From Candidatus Zixiibacteriota bacterium (lineage in GTDB: Bacteria > Zixibacteria > MSB-5A5 > WJJR01), in assembly GCA_040752595.1 (NCBI GenBank), contig JBFMGX010000016.1:1-36362 (forward strand): 36,362 nt of DNA. Reading direction: 5' to 3'. A program made the translations under genes and the position numbers. Shown here one piece after another: positions 8,821-17,581 of the stretch. Below the pieces are notes generated by a model, which searched no databases, was not told where the DNA came from, and was given only the letters and a program-made list of their open reading frames with translations. The first letter of the stretch is position 1. Every line of letters begins with the position of its first letter.

Positions 8821-10017
8821 TCAGCCTTCCATCTCGATGGCCAGGGCCACCGCATTGCCCCCGCCCAGACACAGCGTCGCCAGCCCCTTGGTGAGGCGCC
8901 GGTCCTTGAGCGCATAGATCAGCGTTGTCAGAATGCGTGCGCCGGAGGCGCCGATCGGATGTCCGAGCGCGATGGCGCCGCCATGGACGTTGACCTTGTT
9001 CCAATCCCATCCCAACTCGCGCCCATCGGCTAGACACTGGGCCGCGAACGCCTCATTGGCCTCGATCAGGTCGAAGTGGTGCACGTCGACTTTCATTTTT
9101 TCGCACAGCTTGCGCACGGCGTAGATCGGCGAATAGAACAGAAGCTCGGGATCGGTCCCCGCGGTCGCTTGGGCCATGATCCTCGCCATCGGCTTGAGCC
9201 CGTGCGCCCGGGCATAGGCCCGGGAGGCGACCACCAGTGCGCTGGCGCCGTCATTGAGGCCGGGGGCATTCCCCGCGGTCACGGTACCGTCCTTTAGGAA
9301 GGCCGGACGCAACTTGGCCAGCGTTTCCGGGGTGGTCCCGGGGCGCGGGCACTCATCCGTCTCGAACTTCACCGGATCGCCCTTCTTCTGCGGGATCTCA
9401 ACCGGAAGAATCTCGGCCTTGAACTTCCCGGCGGCGGTGGCGGCCAGCGCCTTGGCATGCGACCCCGCTGCGTACGCGTCCTGATCCTCCCGTGTGATGT
9501 TCGACTTCCTGGCCGTCAACTCAGCGGCGTTTCCCATGTGGAAGTCGTTGAACGAATCCCACAACCCATCCAGAACCATGCTGTCCTTGAGCGTCTGGTC
9601 GCCGAAGCGGAGTCCCTTCTTGGCGCCATGCAGCACGAACGGCGTATTGGACATCGATTCCATACCGCCGGCGATGACGACATGCTGGTCGCCCAGACGG
9701 ATGGACTGCGAGCCCAGCATCACCGCCTTGAGGCCGGAGCCGCAGACCTTGTTGATGGTCATGCACCCGACCGCCGAGGGGATCCCGCCATGAATCGCCG
9801 CCTGCCTTGCCGGGGCCTGACCGACACCGGCCTGCACGACCTGGCCCATGATCACTTCGTCGACGTCGTCCTTGTTGATGCCGCTGCGAGCAACCGCCTC
9901 CTTGATCACGAGCGCGCCCAACTGGGTGGCGCTGAATCCCGACAGCCCGCCCTGATAGTTGCCGATGGCCGTGCGGCACGCCGAGAGAATCACGGCATCG
10001 TTGTCTGCTGTCGCCAT
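8821..10017 (-). CDS. Acetyl-CoA acetyltransferase (thiolase)
   Basis: Thiolase II type enzyme joining or cleaving acetoacetyl-CoA and acetyl-CoA. The 398 residues contain all three active-site blocks: [12 protein letters not shown] with nucleophilic Cys92, [14 protein letters not shown] with His353, and LCLGGGNA with Cys383; EANEAFAAQ is also present. The ATG at 10017 has a strong GGAGGAATGAGAT leader. The gene is upstream of hbd and downstream of the 3-oxoacid CoA-transferase pair, so acetoacetate could be activated by the transferase and split here. It ends with TGA and leaves a 100-bp gap before hbd. Confidence 0.97.
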   Translation of the reverse strand: MATADNDAVILSACRTAIGNYQGGLSGFSATQLGALVIKEAVARSGINKDDVDEVIMGQVVQAGVGQAPARQAAIHGGIPSAVGCMTINKVCGSGLKAVMLGSQSIRLGDQHVVIAGGMESMSNTPFVLHGAKKGLRFGDQTLKDSMVLDGLWDSFNDFHMGNAAELTARKSNITREDQDAYAAGSHAKALAATAAGKFKAEILPVEIPQKKGDPVKFETDECPRPGTTPETLAKLRPAFLKDGTVTAGNAPGLNDGASALVVASRAYARAHGLKPMARIMAQATAGTDPELLFYSPIYAVRKLCEKMKVDVHHFDLIEANEAFAAQCLADGRELGWDWNKVNVHGGAIALGHPIGASGARILTTLIYALKDRRLTKGLATLCLGGGNAVALAIEMEG

Positions 10018-10106
10018 ATCTCATTCCTCCATTGACCCTGATCGCAACTCATCCGAAACCGGCTACTGCCGGATCACAATCCGCCAGACCACCGCATGAA
10101 CCGGCA

Positions 10107-10130
10107 AACAAGGGGCTTAAGCCCCTTGTT
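10107..10130. repeat. Perfect 24-bp palindrome (AAGGGGCTT family)
   Basis: Half-site AACAAGGGGCTT followed by its exact reverse complement, with no loop. It belongs to the same family as the pair at 17483-17564 (CAAGGGGCT...AGCCCCTTG). It lies in the 180-bp gap between the CoA-binding gene and thiolase, where no gene is seen. Confidence 0.75.
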
Positions 10131-10197
10131 CACCCACGTGAGGCGAGATCCCGTGTTCCTCGCGACGTCATGCAACCCATTCCAGCCGATGTTTCCC

Positions 10198-10650
10198 TCA
10201 CTTCGGCAGCTTCCCGAAGAGCCCCCACAAACCGCGGTGCACGCGATGGACAAAGCCGGTCGGTTCCACAAACATCAAGATGCACTCGCCGTGCACGACA
10301 TCGATCCCCCGCTCCCGGCAAAAATCCAGCGCGGCGGGTGACTCCGACCCCCGCTGCATCCAAACACGATGAATGCCCGCGGCCCCGGCGTCCTTCACGA
10401 CTTTTTCGGTTTGCGCGGGCGGCACGACGATCACGGCTCCACCCACCGGCTCCGGCAGGGCATTCAGACTCGGGTGACATGGCTGACCGTCGATCTCCTG
10501 GGCGTAGGGATTGACCGCGAAGACTCTGTACCCCTTCGCCGCCAGTTCCCGGCAGACGACATTCCCGAACTTGCGGGGTTCGCGCGACGCTCCCACGACC
10601 GCCAGGGTGCGCTGTGCCAGGAATTCGGCCACCATCGCCTTCGTCGCCAT
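10198..10650 (-). CDS. CoA-binding domain protein (YccU/CoA_binding_2 type)
   Basis: Small Rossmann-fold protein of the CoA_binding_2 family, 150 residues from the ATG at 10650. Seen are LAVVGASREPRKFGNVV (glycine-rich loop), GYRVFAVNPY, GGAVIVVPPAQTEKVV, and a conserved histidine/cysteine region near the C-terminus (VVHGECILMF). The ATG has GAGTGAG upstream; a GTG three codons earlier (10659) would overlap the scoB TGA. Family members bind CoA and are often encoded with acyl-CoA enzymes, but no catalytic role is established. It follows scoB with almost no gap and is part of the same transcript. Confidence 0.85.
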   Translation of the reverse strand: MATKAMVAEFLAQRTLAVVGASREPRKFGNVVCRELAAKGYRVFAVNPYAQEIDGQPCHPSLNALPEPVGGAVIVVPPAQTEKVVKDAGAAGIHRVWMQRGSESPAALDFCRERGIDVVHGECILMFVEPTGFVHRVHRGLWGLFGKLPK

Positions 10651-10655
10651 CCGAC

Positions 10656-11306
10656 TCACTCCAATGTGCCCAGACGACCGGCCACCGCGAATTCGCAGCC
10701 GGTCTTCTGACGCAGCTCATCGAGCGTGACCTCGGCGGCTTTCTCGGTCAACGTCAATCCCGTGTCACCGACCGTGAACACACCCAGATCGGTGATGATC
10801 ATGTTGACGACACGGCGCCCGGTCAGCGGCAGGTCGCACTCTTGGAGGATCTTGTGGGAGCCATCCTTGGCGGTATGCGTCATGGTCACGATCACATGAC
10901 GCGCTCCGGCGACAAGATCCATGGCGCCGCCCATCCCCTTGACGAGCTTGCCGGGAATCATCCAATTGGCCAGATCGCCATACTGAGACACTTGCATCGC
11001 GCCGAGGATCGTCACGTCGACGTGTCCGCCCCGGATCATCGCGAACGAATCGGCGGAGGAGAAGTAGGAAGCGCCCGGCGTCTCGGAGACCGTCTGCTTT
11101 CCGGCGTTGATCAGGTCGGCATCCTCTTCCCCTTCATAGGGAAACGGACCGGTTCCCAGCATCCCGTTCTCGGACTGCAAGGTGATGGTGACGCCGGGAG
11201 GGATGAAGTTGGACACCAGCGTGGGCATGCCGATGCCGAGGTTGACATAGTACCCGTCTTTGAGTTCACGGGCGGCGCGACGGATGATGCGTTCCTGTGC
11301 GTTCAT
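10656..11306 (-). CDS. 3-oxoacid CoA-transferase subunit B
   Basis: Beta subunit of a family I CoA-transferase (SCOT/AtoAD type) moving CoA between succinyl- or acyl-CoA and acetoacetate. It has 216 residues from the ATG at 11306, with GGGGAAG upstream; a longer frame to 11384 is low-complexity and overlaps the partner gene. The catalytic glutamate is Glu46 in [11 protein letters not shown]. Also present are [14 protein letters not shown] (19-32) and [15 protein letters not shown]. It is directly downstream of the alpha subunit. SCOT and butyrate-acetoacetate transferase cannot be told apart by eye. Confidence 0.94.
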   Translation of the reverse strand: MNAQERIIRRAARELKDGYYVNLGIGMPTLVSNFIPPGVTITLQSENGMLGTGPFPYEGEEDADLINAGKQTVSETPGASYFSSADSFAMIRGGHVDVTILGAMQVSQYGDLANWMIPGKLVKGMGGAMDLVAGARHVIVTMTHTAKDGSHKILQECDLPLTGRRVVNMIITDLGVFTVGDTGLTLTEKAAEVTLDELRQKTGCEFAVAGRLGTLE

Positions 11307-11313
11307 GGTCGAC

Positions 11314-12030
11314 TCACTTCCCCTCGCGCGGACGCACCGTGCGCTGCTCGATCCGTTTCTCGTACTTGCTCCCCTGCAAGACATGGGTCACGTAGATCCC
11401 CGGCGTGTGCACGGAATCCGGCTCGAGGGAACCGATGGGCACAAGATGCTCCACCTCGGCGACCGTGATTCGTCCGGCGGTCGCAATCATCGGGTTGAAA
11501 TTGCGTGCCGTCTTGCGGTAGATCAGGTTTCCCAGCGCGTCGCCCTGGTATGCCTTGACGAGGGACAAGTCCGCGGTCAGGGCCCGCTCCAGAACGTACT
11601 CCCGCCCGTCGATGACGCGGGTCTCCTTGCCTTCGGCAATCAGGGTCCCGACGCCGGTCGGCGTGAAGAAGGCCGGAATACCGGCGCCGCCGGCGCGAAT
11701 CCTCTCGGCAAACGTTCCCTGGGGAACGAATTCCAACTCCAGCTCACCGCGCAGGAACTGTTGCTCGAAGATGGCGTTCTCGCCGACGTAGGTGGAGACC
11801 ATCTTGCGGATCTGCCGCGTTTGCAACAGCAGCCCCAGCCCGAAGTCGTCGACGCCGGCATTGTTGGAGATGACGGTCAGCTCCTTGACGCCGGAATCGC
11901 GCAGGGCCAGGATCAAATTCTCCGGGATGCCGCAGAGCCCGAAGCCGCCGACCATGATGGTCATGCCATCCTTGAGTCCCACCCGGCCCAGGGCCGTTTT
12001 CGCATCGGCGACAACCTTGTTCATAGGCAT
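11314..12030 (-). CDS. 3-oxoacid CoA-transferase subunit A
   Basis: Alpha subunit partner of the gene at 10656, 238 residues. The CoA-transferase signature [13 protein letters not shown] lies at about 28-40, followed by [12 protein letters not shown], the oxyanion region [25 protein letters not shown] and the C-terminal [10 protein letters not shown]. Two ATGs are possible, 12030 and 12024; GGGAG precedes both. Only 7 bp separate its stop from the B-subunit start, consistent with obligate co-expression. Together with thiolase it gives a route from acetoacetate to two acetyl-CoA. Confidence 0.94.
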   Translation of the reverse strand: MPMNKVVADAKTALGRVGLKDGMTIMVGGFGLCGIPENLILALRDSGVKELTVISNNAGVDDFGLGLLLQTRQIRKMVSTYVGENAIFEQQFLRGELELEFVPQGTFAERIRAGGAGIPAFFTPTGVGTLIAEGKETRVIDGREYVLERALTADLSLVKAYQGDALGNLIYRKTARNFNPMIATAGRITVAEVEHLVPIGSLEPDSVHTPGIYVTHVLQGSKYEKRIEQRTVRPREGK

Positions 12031-12120
12031 TCAGCTCCCATCGCGCGTCTACCATCGGCCAAGATAGGCACGTTTCCGCCGCAGGCGCAACGTCCAGTCC
12101 GGCGCCCATGCCGGACTGTT

Positions 12121-12537
12121 TCAGTGCGCATCCGTCGCCGGTTCCGACAATTCCATCAGTACACCCAGCGTCGAAGAGGGATGCAGGAAGGCAATGCGAT
12201 CGTTCTCGGCGCCGCGCCGTGGTTGGGCATCGATAATTTTGACACCGTGGTCGGCCAAAAACTCCAGTTGCCGCTCGATTCCTTCCACCGTAATGCTCAC
12301 GTGATGCAGGCCCGGTCCGTGCTTGCGCAGGAACTTCCCCAGCGGAGAATCCTCCTGGGTCGGCATCAAGAGCTCCAGTTTGGTCCCGGCGTCGAAGACC
12401 GCGAAGGCGAGCTCGACCTTCTGGTCGGGCATTATGCGACGTCCCTCGATCCTGGCCCCCATGACATCACGGTAGAAGTCGCAGGCGCGGTCGAGGTTCT
12501 GCACCGCGACGGCCACATGAGCGATCTTCTTTGCCAT
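12121..12537 (-). CDS. mce: Methylmalonyl-CoA epimerase
   Basis: Vicinal-oxygen-chelate enzyme converting (S)- to (R)-methylmalonyl-CoA, between propionyl-CoA carboxylase and the B12 mutase. It has 138 residues; likely metal ligands are His7 (IAHVAVAV), His79 (GLHHVSI) and Glu129 (VLMELSEP), with the first-module glutamate region KLELLMP at 53-59. An AGGAGG ribosome binding site precedes the ATG. It follows the mutase large subunit by 68 bp and carries an upstream motif shared with the carboxylase promoter region (see findings). Confidence 0.96.
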   Translation of the reverse strand: MAKKIAHVAVAVQNLDRACDFYRDVMGARIEGRRIMPDQKVELAFAVFDAGTKLELLMPTQEDSPLGKFLRKHGPGLHHVSITVEGIERQLEFLADHGVKIIDAQPRRGAENDRIAFLHPSSTLGVLMELSEPATDAH

Positions 12538-12605
12538 CAGTTCCTCCTGCTGTCAACCACTTCGGACCTTGACCCGATCCACATGGTGTGTCAGGAGCGG
12601 GTCCT

Positions 12606-14192
12606 TCAGAGGATTTCGTTTCGGCGATATTCCCCCCACACGCGCCGGAAGACATCCGAGATTTCTCCCACCGTCGCCTGCGACTCCACGGCGTCGACGA
12701 TCGCCGGCATGAGCGGATCGTTCCCGCCCGCCCGGCGCTCCAATTCGGCCAACGCCACTTGGGTCCGTCTCATGTCCCGACCCTTCCGGGCCGCATGCAG
12801 CCGTTCGCACTGCTCACTCTCCAGAGCGGAATCGACGCGCGTTGTTGGGACCGCTTCTTCACGGACGTCGGCGACGAACCGATTGACACCGATCACCGTG
12901 ACATCTCCCTGCTCGACGCGGCGCTGGTGCTCGGCCGCCGAGCGTTGAATCTCGCGCGCGAAGTACCCTTTCTCGATGGCGGCCACCGCCCCGCCCAGTT
13001 CATCGATTGTCTTCAGCAGGATCACGGCGCGTGCCTCCAACTCGTCGGTCAGAGACTCGACAAAGAAGGAACCACCGAGTGGATCAGCGGAGCGCGTGAT
13101 GCCCGACTCGAAGGCAAGTACCTGCTGCGTCCGCAGGGCCAACTCCGCCGAACCGGCCGTCGGCAGCGCCAGGGCCTCGTCATAGGCGTTGGTGTGCAGC
13201 GATTGTGTGCCGCCGAGGACCGCGGCCAGCGCCTGGAGCGTCACGCGGGGGACATTGACGAGCGGCTGTTGGGCGGTCAGTGTCGAACCGGCGGTCTGCG
13301 TGTGGAAGCGAAACCGCTGCGACTCCGCCTTGGCGGCACCGAACCGCTCCTTCATGATCTTGGCCCAGAGACGCCGGGCGCAGCGGAACTTCGCGATCTC
13401 CTCGAAGAGGTCATTGTGAGCATTGAGGAAGAATGACAGTCGCGGCGCGAAGTCATCGACCGCCAGTCCCGCGGCACGCGCGTTCTCGACATAGGCGATG
13501 CCATTGGCCAACGTGAAGGCAATCTCCTGCACCGCCGTTGCGCCCGCCTCACGAATATGATACCCGGAAATCGAGATCGGATTCCATTTGGGTAGATGAT
13601 CGTGGCAGTATCGGATCGTATCGGCCACCAGTCGCATCGACGGCCGCGGCGGATAGATGAAGGTGCCGCGCGCGACGTATTCCTTGAGAATGTCATTCTG
13701 GATTGTCCCGGACAACTGCGGCAAGGGCACCCCACGCCGTTTCGCCACGGCTACGACCAGTGCCAAAAGAATCGCCGCCGTGGCGTTGATCGTCATCGAA
13801 ACAGAGACGCGCTCCAGAGGAATCGCTTCGAGCAGGATTTCCATGTCCCAGACGCCGTCGATGGCGACGCCCGTCTTGCCGACTTCTCCCTTCGCCAACG
13901 GATGATCGGAATCGTAGCCGATCTGGGTCGGCAGATCGAAGGCGACCGACAATCCGGTCTGCCCCTGCGACAGGAGGTAACGGTAGCGCTGATTCGATTC
14001 GCGGGCGGTGCCGAAACCGGCGTATTGGCGCATCGTCCACAGACGCCGCGTGTACATGCCGGGATAGACCCCACGAGTAAAGGGATAACCCCCGGGTGCG
14101 CCCAGTTCGCGTGCAGGATCAAAGCTGTCCGGCCAGCGGTCGTACAGCGGGTGGATCGGTATCTCCGAGGATGTCTTGGGCAGGGGATCCAT
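12606..14192 (-). CDS. Methylmalonyl-CoA mutase large subunit (catalytic TIM barrel, no B12 domain)
   Basis: Adenosylcobalamin-dependent mutase, (R)-methylmalonyl-CoA to succinyl-CoA. The 528 residues comprise only the substrate-binding barrel; the B12-binding subunit must come from a separate gene, the one visible being at 22224. Motifs are [20 protein letters not shown] (38-57), [19 protein letters not shown] (80-98), [13 protein letters not shown] with His212, and [16 protein letters not shown]. The two residues known to separate methylmalonyl- from isobutyryl-CoA mutases are Tyr57 (RQYAGF) and Arg175 (VARGTF), both the methylmalonyl type. Its leader is mostly a palindromic repeat and lacks a clear ribosome binding site. 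It is adjacent to mce. Confidence 0.94.
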   Translation of the reverse strand: MDPLPKTSSEIPIHPLYDRWPDSFDPARELGAPGGYPFTRGVYPGMYTRRLWTMRQYAGFGTARESNQRYRYLLSQGQTGLSVAFDLPTQIGYDSDHPLAKGEVGKTGVAIDGVWDMEILLEAIPLERVSVSMTINATAAILLALVVAVAKRRGVPLPQLSGTIQNDILKEYVARGTFIYPPRPSMRLVADTIRYCHDHLPKWNPISISGYHIREAGATAVQEIAFTLANGIAYVENARAAGLAVDDFAPRLSFFLNAHNDLFEEIAKFRCARRLWAKIMKERFGAAKAESQRFRFHTQTAGSTLTAQQPLVNVPRVTLQALAAVLGGTQSLHTNAYDEALALPTAGSAELALRTQQVLAFESGITRSADPLGGSFFVESLTDELEARAVILLKTIDELGGAVAAIEKGYFAREIQRSAAEHQRRVEQGDVTVIGVNRFVADVREEAVPTTRVDSALESEQCERLHAARKGRDMRRTQVALAELERRAGGNDPLMPAIVDAVESQATVGEISDVFRRVWGEYRRNEIL

Positions 14193-14215
14193 GGGTGCAC
14201 GACATCAGAGTTCTT

Positions 14216-14240
14216 GGTGGGTGCAGAGCACCCACCCTAC
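14216..14240 (-). repeat. GTAGGGTGGGTGC palindrome, copy 2, at an epimerase-like gene stop
   Basis: Minus strand reads GTAGG followed by stem GGTGGGTGC / GCACCCACC with loop TCT. Its TAG is the stop codon (14237-14239) of the NAD-dependent epimerase-like gene. It also occupies most of the 44-bp leader of the mutase gene. Confidence 0.75.
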
Positions 14241-15142
14241 TCGGAGTGCGCCGCCTTCCACGACGCGAAAAACAGATCGACACCATCGACGAAACCGCCG
14301 TGCCGCGGCTGCCAACCCAACACGCGGACGGCTTTGCGCGAATCGACGTGCTGATCGAGTGCCAGGCAGTCGGCGAAACCACCCATGGTCTTGGCCGCCT
14401 CGGCCACAGGGACGAAGCGAACCTCGCCGTCGCATCCGGCCGCACGCGATGCCGCGCGCGCCATTTCCGCAACGGTCGCACGGGAGCGATCGGTGAAATT
14501 GAAGATCTCACCGTAGGCACCGCTCTCAATCACGCGCACATAACCGTCGGCCAGATCATCCACGTGGATCATGGTCCAACGGTTGTTTCCGTCGCCGACC
14601 ACAGTCACCTCTCTTTGGCGGACTGCGCCATCAAACCACAGGCCGGTCAATCCACCCTGCCGCCCATAGACGCATCCGGGACGGATTACCACGGGACGAA
14701 CACCCGAGGCGTTCAGGACTGCCTGCTCGATCGGCGGCCGCCAAGCCACAAGCGGGACCGGCGCCAGCGGCGTCGTCTCATCCACGAGTCGTCGTCCGGT
14801 GTCGCCGTAGATCCACACCCCGCTCGTGTATAAGAGCGTCTTGGGCTGTGACCCCTGCCCACCCAAACTGATCAACGTTTCCACCGTGCGACGGTCGAGC
14901 CCAACAGTATCCCCGCGCTGATCCTGCGCGGCGTGCACCAGCACAGCGCACGCTGCGGCGTCGGCCTGGTAGCTTTCCGGGCGTTCCATGCTTCCGATCA
15001 CCGGATGAATCTCGTTGTGAACCAGAATCGACGCCTTCTCGGGGCGGCGAACCAACCCCCAGACCTCATGACCGGCGCGTCGCAACGCGCACGCCACATG
15101 AAAACCGATGTATCCGGTGGCTCCTGTGATGAAGATCTTCAT
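14237..15142 (-). CDS. NAD(P)-dependent epimerase/dehydratase-like protein (extended SDR fold)
   Basis: Extended short-chain dehydrogenase fold, 301 residues. The nucleotide-binding TGATGYIG lies at 6-13, with GLVRRPEK after beta-2, VLVHAAQD, and the strand LLYTSGVWIYG. The catalytic YxxxK is absent: the expected tyrosine position reads AWRPPIEQ, with tryptophan and no lysine four residues on. VVIRPGCVYG and the C-terminal substrate domain with IHVDDLADGY are kept. It may bind nucleotide without classical SDR chemistry. It lies between the carrier subunit and the mutase, but no role in that pathway is known. Its stop codon is inside a palindrome. Confidence 0.85.
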   Translation of the reverse strand: MKIFITGATGYIGFHVACALRRAGHEVWGLVRRPEKASILVHNEIHPVIGSMERPESYQADAAACAVLVHAAQDQRGDTVGLDRRTVETLISLGGQGSQPKTLLYTSGVWIYGDTGRRLVDETTPLAPVPLVAWRPPIEQAVLNASGVRPVVIRPGCVYGRQGGLTGLWFDGAVRQREVTVVGDGNNRWTMIHVDDLADGYVRVIESGAYGEIFNFTDRSRATVAEMARAASRAAGCDGEVRFVPVAEAAKTMGGFADCLALDQHVDSRKAVRVLGWQPRHGGFVDGVDLFFASWKAAHSE

Positions 15143-15295
15143 GGATTCTCTACCTCACGGAATATCGGCGTTCGATGAACGCGCCGATGGCGGCTCAGCC
15201 CTCACGCTTGGCTCAGGGTAAACAGGAGCTTCGCCCTCCCGACTCTCCTGTGTTCGCATTCCGGAAACTCATTCTCCGGGTCGCCAGAACTACGC
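15143..15295. repeat. 153-bp gap with hairpins between carrier subunit and epimerase-like gene
   Basis: No gene seen. Inverted repeats are ATCGGCG-TTCGATGAA-CGCGCCGAT near 15161-15186 and GGAG-CTTCGCC-CTCC at 15225-15239. The minus strand after the carrier stop reads GTAGGCGTAG, a possible degenerate GTAGG head. A GAGG site about 11 bp before 15142 may serve the downstream gene. Confidence 0.4.
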
Positions 15296-15805
15296 CTACG
15301 GTTCGATCACAACGAGCTCGCGGCCAGCGTCGACCGCCTCGCCCGCATTCACTCTGATCTGAGTCACTGTTCCGGCGCACGGTGCCTTGACGTCGTTCTC
15401 CATCTTCATGGCTTCGAGGATCAAAAGCCGCTCTCCCTTCTGGACCGTGGCCCCCGACTCGACCAGCAGTTTGACGACCAGTCCCGGCATCGGGGATTTC
15501 ACGACCGCGCGACCAACCGGGCGGTCTGCCATCCCAGCCCGGCGCTTGATATCGGCCATGCGTTCATCCAGAACCTGGCAATGGTACCGCCAACCGGCGT
15601 GCGTCAGCACGAGGTGTTCGTTCTCCTCTTCGATGCGGATGTCATAGGATCGACCGTTCAATACGACCAGGAGATCCCGCCCCGCATGGCCCAGCCACGC
15701 GGGCGAGACATCCACCGCCGCGCCATCCAGCCGCACCGTGACGCCGCCGTCATCGAGCTCGATACGGTGCCGCTGACCGTCGATGTCGGTGATGTACCCC
15801 TTCAT
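15296..15805 (-). CDS. Biotin carboxyl carrier subunit of acyl-CoA carboxylase
   Basis: Carries biotin between the biotin carboxylase and carboxyltransferase. It has 169 residues: an N-terminal beta-rich region of about 90 residues resembling the BT-like linker domain of PCC alpha subunits, then a biotinyl domain (about 98-169) with MPGLVVKLLVESG and the biotinylation site EAMKMEN, Lys134. The start at 15805 is 30 bp after the carboxylase stop. In most propionyl-CoA carboxylases this region is fused to the biotin carboxylase; here it is a separate polypeptide. Its TAG stop is followed by a GTAGG-like sequence. Confidence 0.94.
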   Translation of the reverse strand: MKGYITDIDGQRHRIELDDGGVTVRLDGAAVDVSPAWLGHAGRDLLVVLNGRSYDIRIEEENEHLVLTHAGWRYHCQVLDERMADIKRRAGMADRPVGRAVVKSPMPGLVVKLLVESGATVQKGERLLILEAMKMENDVKAPCAGTVTQIRVNAGEAVDAGRELVVIEP

Positions 15806-15835
15806 ACATCTTCCCTCTGGGTCACGGTCTCCATC

Positions 15836-17359
15836 TTATACCGGCCAACGTTGTACGGCTTGCTGACGTGCCGCCGTGGCCCACGTGGCCCGGCCATTGC
15901 CGCCGCCTGATGCCTTCGGTACGAACCGTGAACGTCGCTCGCCGCGGCGATGGGCATAGAGCGCCGCCGACACGGCCAAGGCACGACGCAGATCGTCATT
16001 GGGGACGAGAGGCGCCGGACCATCGCCGAAGTGACGCGCAATGAAATCGGTGCTCAGATTGCCGCGTCGGAATTCCGAATGCTGCAGCACCTGACGGTGG
16101 AATCCGATTGTCGTCATCACGCCGCCGACTGCGAATTCCTCCAAGGCCGTCTCGGACCGGGCCATCGCTTCAGCGCGGTCACGCCCCCAAACAACGAGCT
16201 TGGCAACCAGCGGATCATAGTGGACCGAGACGTCCGCCCCCTGGTAGACGCCGGAGTCGACGCGCACGCCGGGACCCTGCGGCTCGCGGTAGATTTCCAA
16301 AGTGCCCGGCGCCGGCAGGAAGTTGTTTTGCGGATCCTCCGCATAGATGCGGAATTCGATCGCGTGGCCGAACGGCTCGGGCGGCAACTGCGGCGGCTGC
16401 CAGCCGACACCCTCCGCGATCCGGAATTGCTCAACGACCAAGTCAATGCCGGTCACCATTTCGGTCACCGGGTGCTCAACTTGCAGGCGCGTGTTCATTT
16501 CCAAAAAGTAGAATGTCCGGTCGGCATCGACGAGGAACTCCACCGTCCCGGCGTTGACGTAACCGCACGCTTCCGCCGCGGCGACCGCCGCCTGCGCCAT
16601 CTGCGCTCGCAGCGCCGGAGTCATGATCGGCGATGGCGATTCCTCGATGACCTTCTGATGCCGGCGCTGGATGGAGCACTCCCGTTCAAACAACGCATAC
16701 GCGCGGCCATCGGGCCCGCCGAGGATCTGTATCTCCACATGACGCGGCTGTTGAATGTACTTCTCCCAGTACATGCGCCCGTCCCCGAAGGCGCGTTGTG
16801 CTTCACGGGCGGCGCCTTCGAGCGCGGCCTGCCAATCGGCGGCCCGTTCGACCAGACGCATTCCCTTGCCGCCGCCGCCGGCGACCGCCTTGAGCAGTAC
16901 CGGAAATCCACCCTGCTCGGCTTTGGTAAGCGCATCCCCGGCATTGTCGATCGCGCCTTCCGATCCCGGCACGACGGGCACGCCCTGTCGCCGCATCAAA
17001 CGCCGTGCGGCGATTTTGTCTCCCATGAGAGAAATCGCGGCCGCCGGTGGACCGATCCAGGTCAGACCCGCCGCCGCGACGCGAGCCGCAAATGCCGGGT
17101 TCTCCGACAGGAAACCGTACCCCGGATGAACCGCATCCGCCCCCGCCTCGGCGGCAACGGCCATCAGCTTGTCGATGTTGAGGTAACTGGCGGTCGGAGC
17201 GGCAGGACCGATGGCGTACGCAAAGTCGGCCATGCGCACATGCAGCGCCGCGCGGTCGGCATCGGAATAGACGGCGGCCGATTCGAGTCCATAGCGCCGG
17301 CAGGCACGGATGACCCGCACCGCGATCTCTCCCCGGTTGGCAATCAGGACTCGGCGCAT
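15836..17359 (-). CDS. Acetyl/propionyl-CoA carboxylase, biotin carboxylase subunit
   Basis: ATP-grasp enzyme that carboxylates biotin. The start is the ATG at 17359, giving MRRVLIANRGEIAVRVIRAC and 507 residues. An upstream frame to 17545 translates repeat and promoter sequence and is rejected. Seen are HPGYGFLSEN, the glycine-rich loop AVAGGGGKGMR, the HVEIQILGG strand, RRHQKVIEE, and EMNTRLQVEHPVTEMVTG. The C-terminus ends in a short basic extension rather than a fused biotinyl domain. With the carrier at 15296 and the carboxyltransferase at 17582 it makes a three-gene carboxylase; the neighbouring epimerase and mutase point to propionyl-CoA. Two candidate promoters lie just upstream. Confidence 0.95.
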   Translation of the reverse strand: MRRVLIANRGEIAVRVIRACRRYGLESAAVYSDADRAALHVRMADFAYAIGPAAPTASYLNIDKLMAVAAEAGADAVHPGYGFLSENPAFAARVAAAGLTWIGPPAAAISLMGDKIAARRLMRRQGVPVVPGSEGAIDNAGDALTKAEQGGFPVLLKAVAGGGGKGMRLVERAADWQAALEGAAREAQRAFGDGRMYWEKYIQQPRHVEIQILGGPDGRAYALFERECSIQRRHQKVIEESPSPIMTPALRAQMAQAAVAAAEACGYVNAGTVEFLVDADRTFYFLEMNTRLQVEHPVTEMVTGIDLVVEQFRIAEGVGWQPPQLPPEPFGHAIEFRIYAEDPQNNFLPAPGTLEIYREPQGPGVRVDSGVYQGADVSVHYDPLVAKLVVWGRDRAEAMARSETALEEFAVGGVMTTIGFHRQVLQHSEFRRGNLSTDFIARHFGDGPAPLVPNDDLRRALAVSAALYAHRRGERRSRFVPKASGGGNGRATWATAARQQAVQRWPV

Positions 17360-17394
17360 CACTGGACCGGCATCGCAGACATCATCGAATACGT

Positions 17395-17424
17395 AGTATA
17401 CGGACGACAATCTCAGTGACTCAA
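17395..17424 (-). promoter_or_regulatory. Candidate sigma-70 promoter P1 for the carboxylase/mutase operon
   Basis: Minus strand TTGAGT (17419-17424) and TATACT (17395-17400) are 18 bp apart, putting a start near 17388, about 30 bp before the biotin carboxylase ATG. TATACT matches consensus at five of six positions. Confidence 0.45.
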
Positions 17425-17428
17425 GGTA

Positions 17429-17458
17429 ATTGTCCAGTCGGTATACGTGGTGTGTCAA
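17429..17458 (-). promoter_or_regulatory. Candidate sigma-70 promoter P2 for the carboxylase/mutase operon
   Basis: Minus strand has a perfect TTGACA (17453-17458) and, 18 bp on, GACAAT (17429-17434). It is immediately upstream of P1, so the two would act in tandem. The -35 lies inside a TGACACACCACGT motif that recurs before mce. Confidence 0.4.
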
Positions 17459-17482
17459 GACAGGCTGCGGCACTCTCCATTC

Positions 17483-17564
17483 GGCAAGGGGCTGAAGCCC
17501 CTTGTTTGCCAAAACTGACAGCCGTGGAGAGTCTCCGGTAGACAAGGGGCTTCACCCCCTTGCC
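17483..17564. repeat. Pair of AAGGGGCTT-family palindromes (REPIN-like doublet)
   Basis: The first palindrome at 17483-17510 contains GGCAAGGGGCTGAAG followed by CCCCTTGTTTGCC; the second at 17541-17564 reads GACAAGGGGCTTCAC and CCCCTTGCC. CTCTCC and GGAGAG segments flank and link them, so the whole could fold as one cruciform. It sits between the carboxyltransferase stop and the carboxylase promoters. Confidence 0.7.
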
Positions 17565-17581
17565 ACCGTTCCGAGATTCTG

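Noticed and set aside
11260-12948. 562-codon plus-strand frame
   Set aside because: It runs antisense across scoA, mce and the end of the mutase gene, with no domain recognised.
15950-17419. 489-codon plus-strand frame
   Set aside because: It is the antisense of the biotin carboxylase gene; no motif seen.
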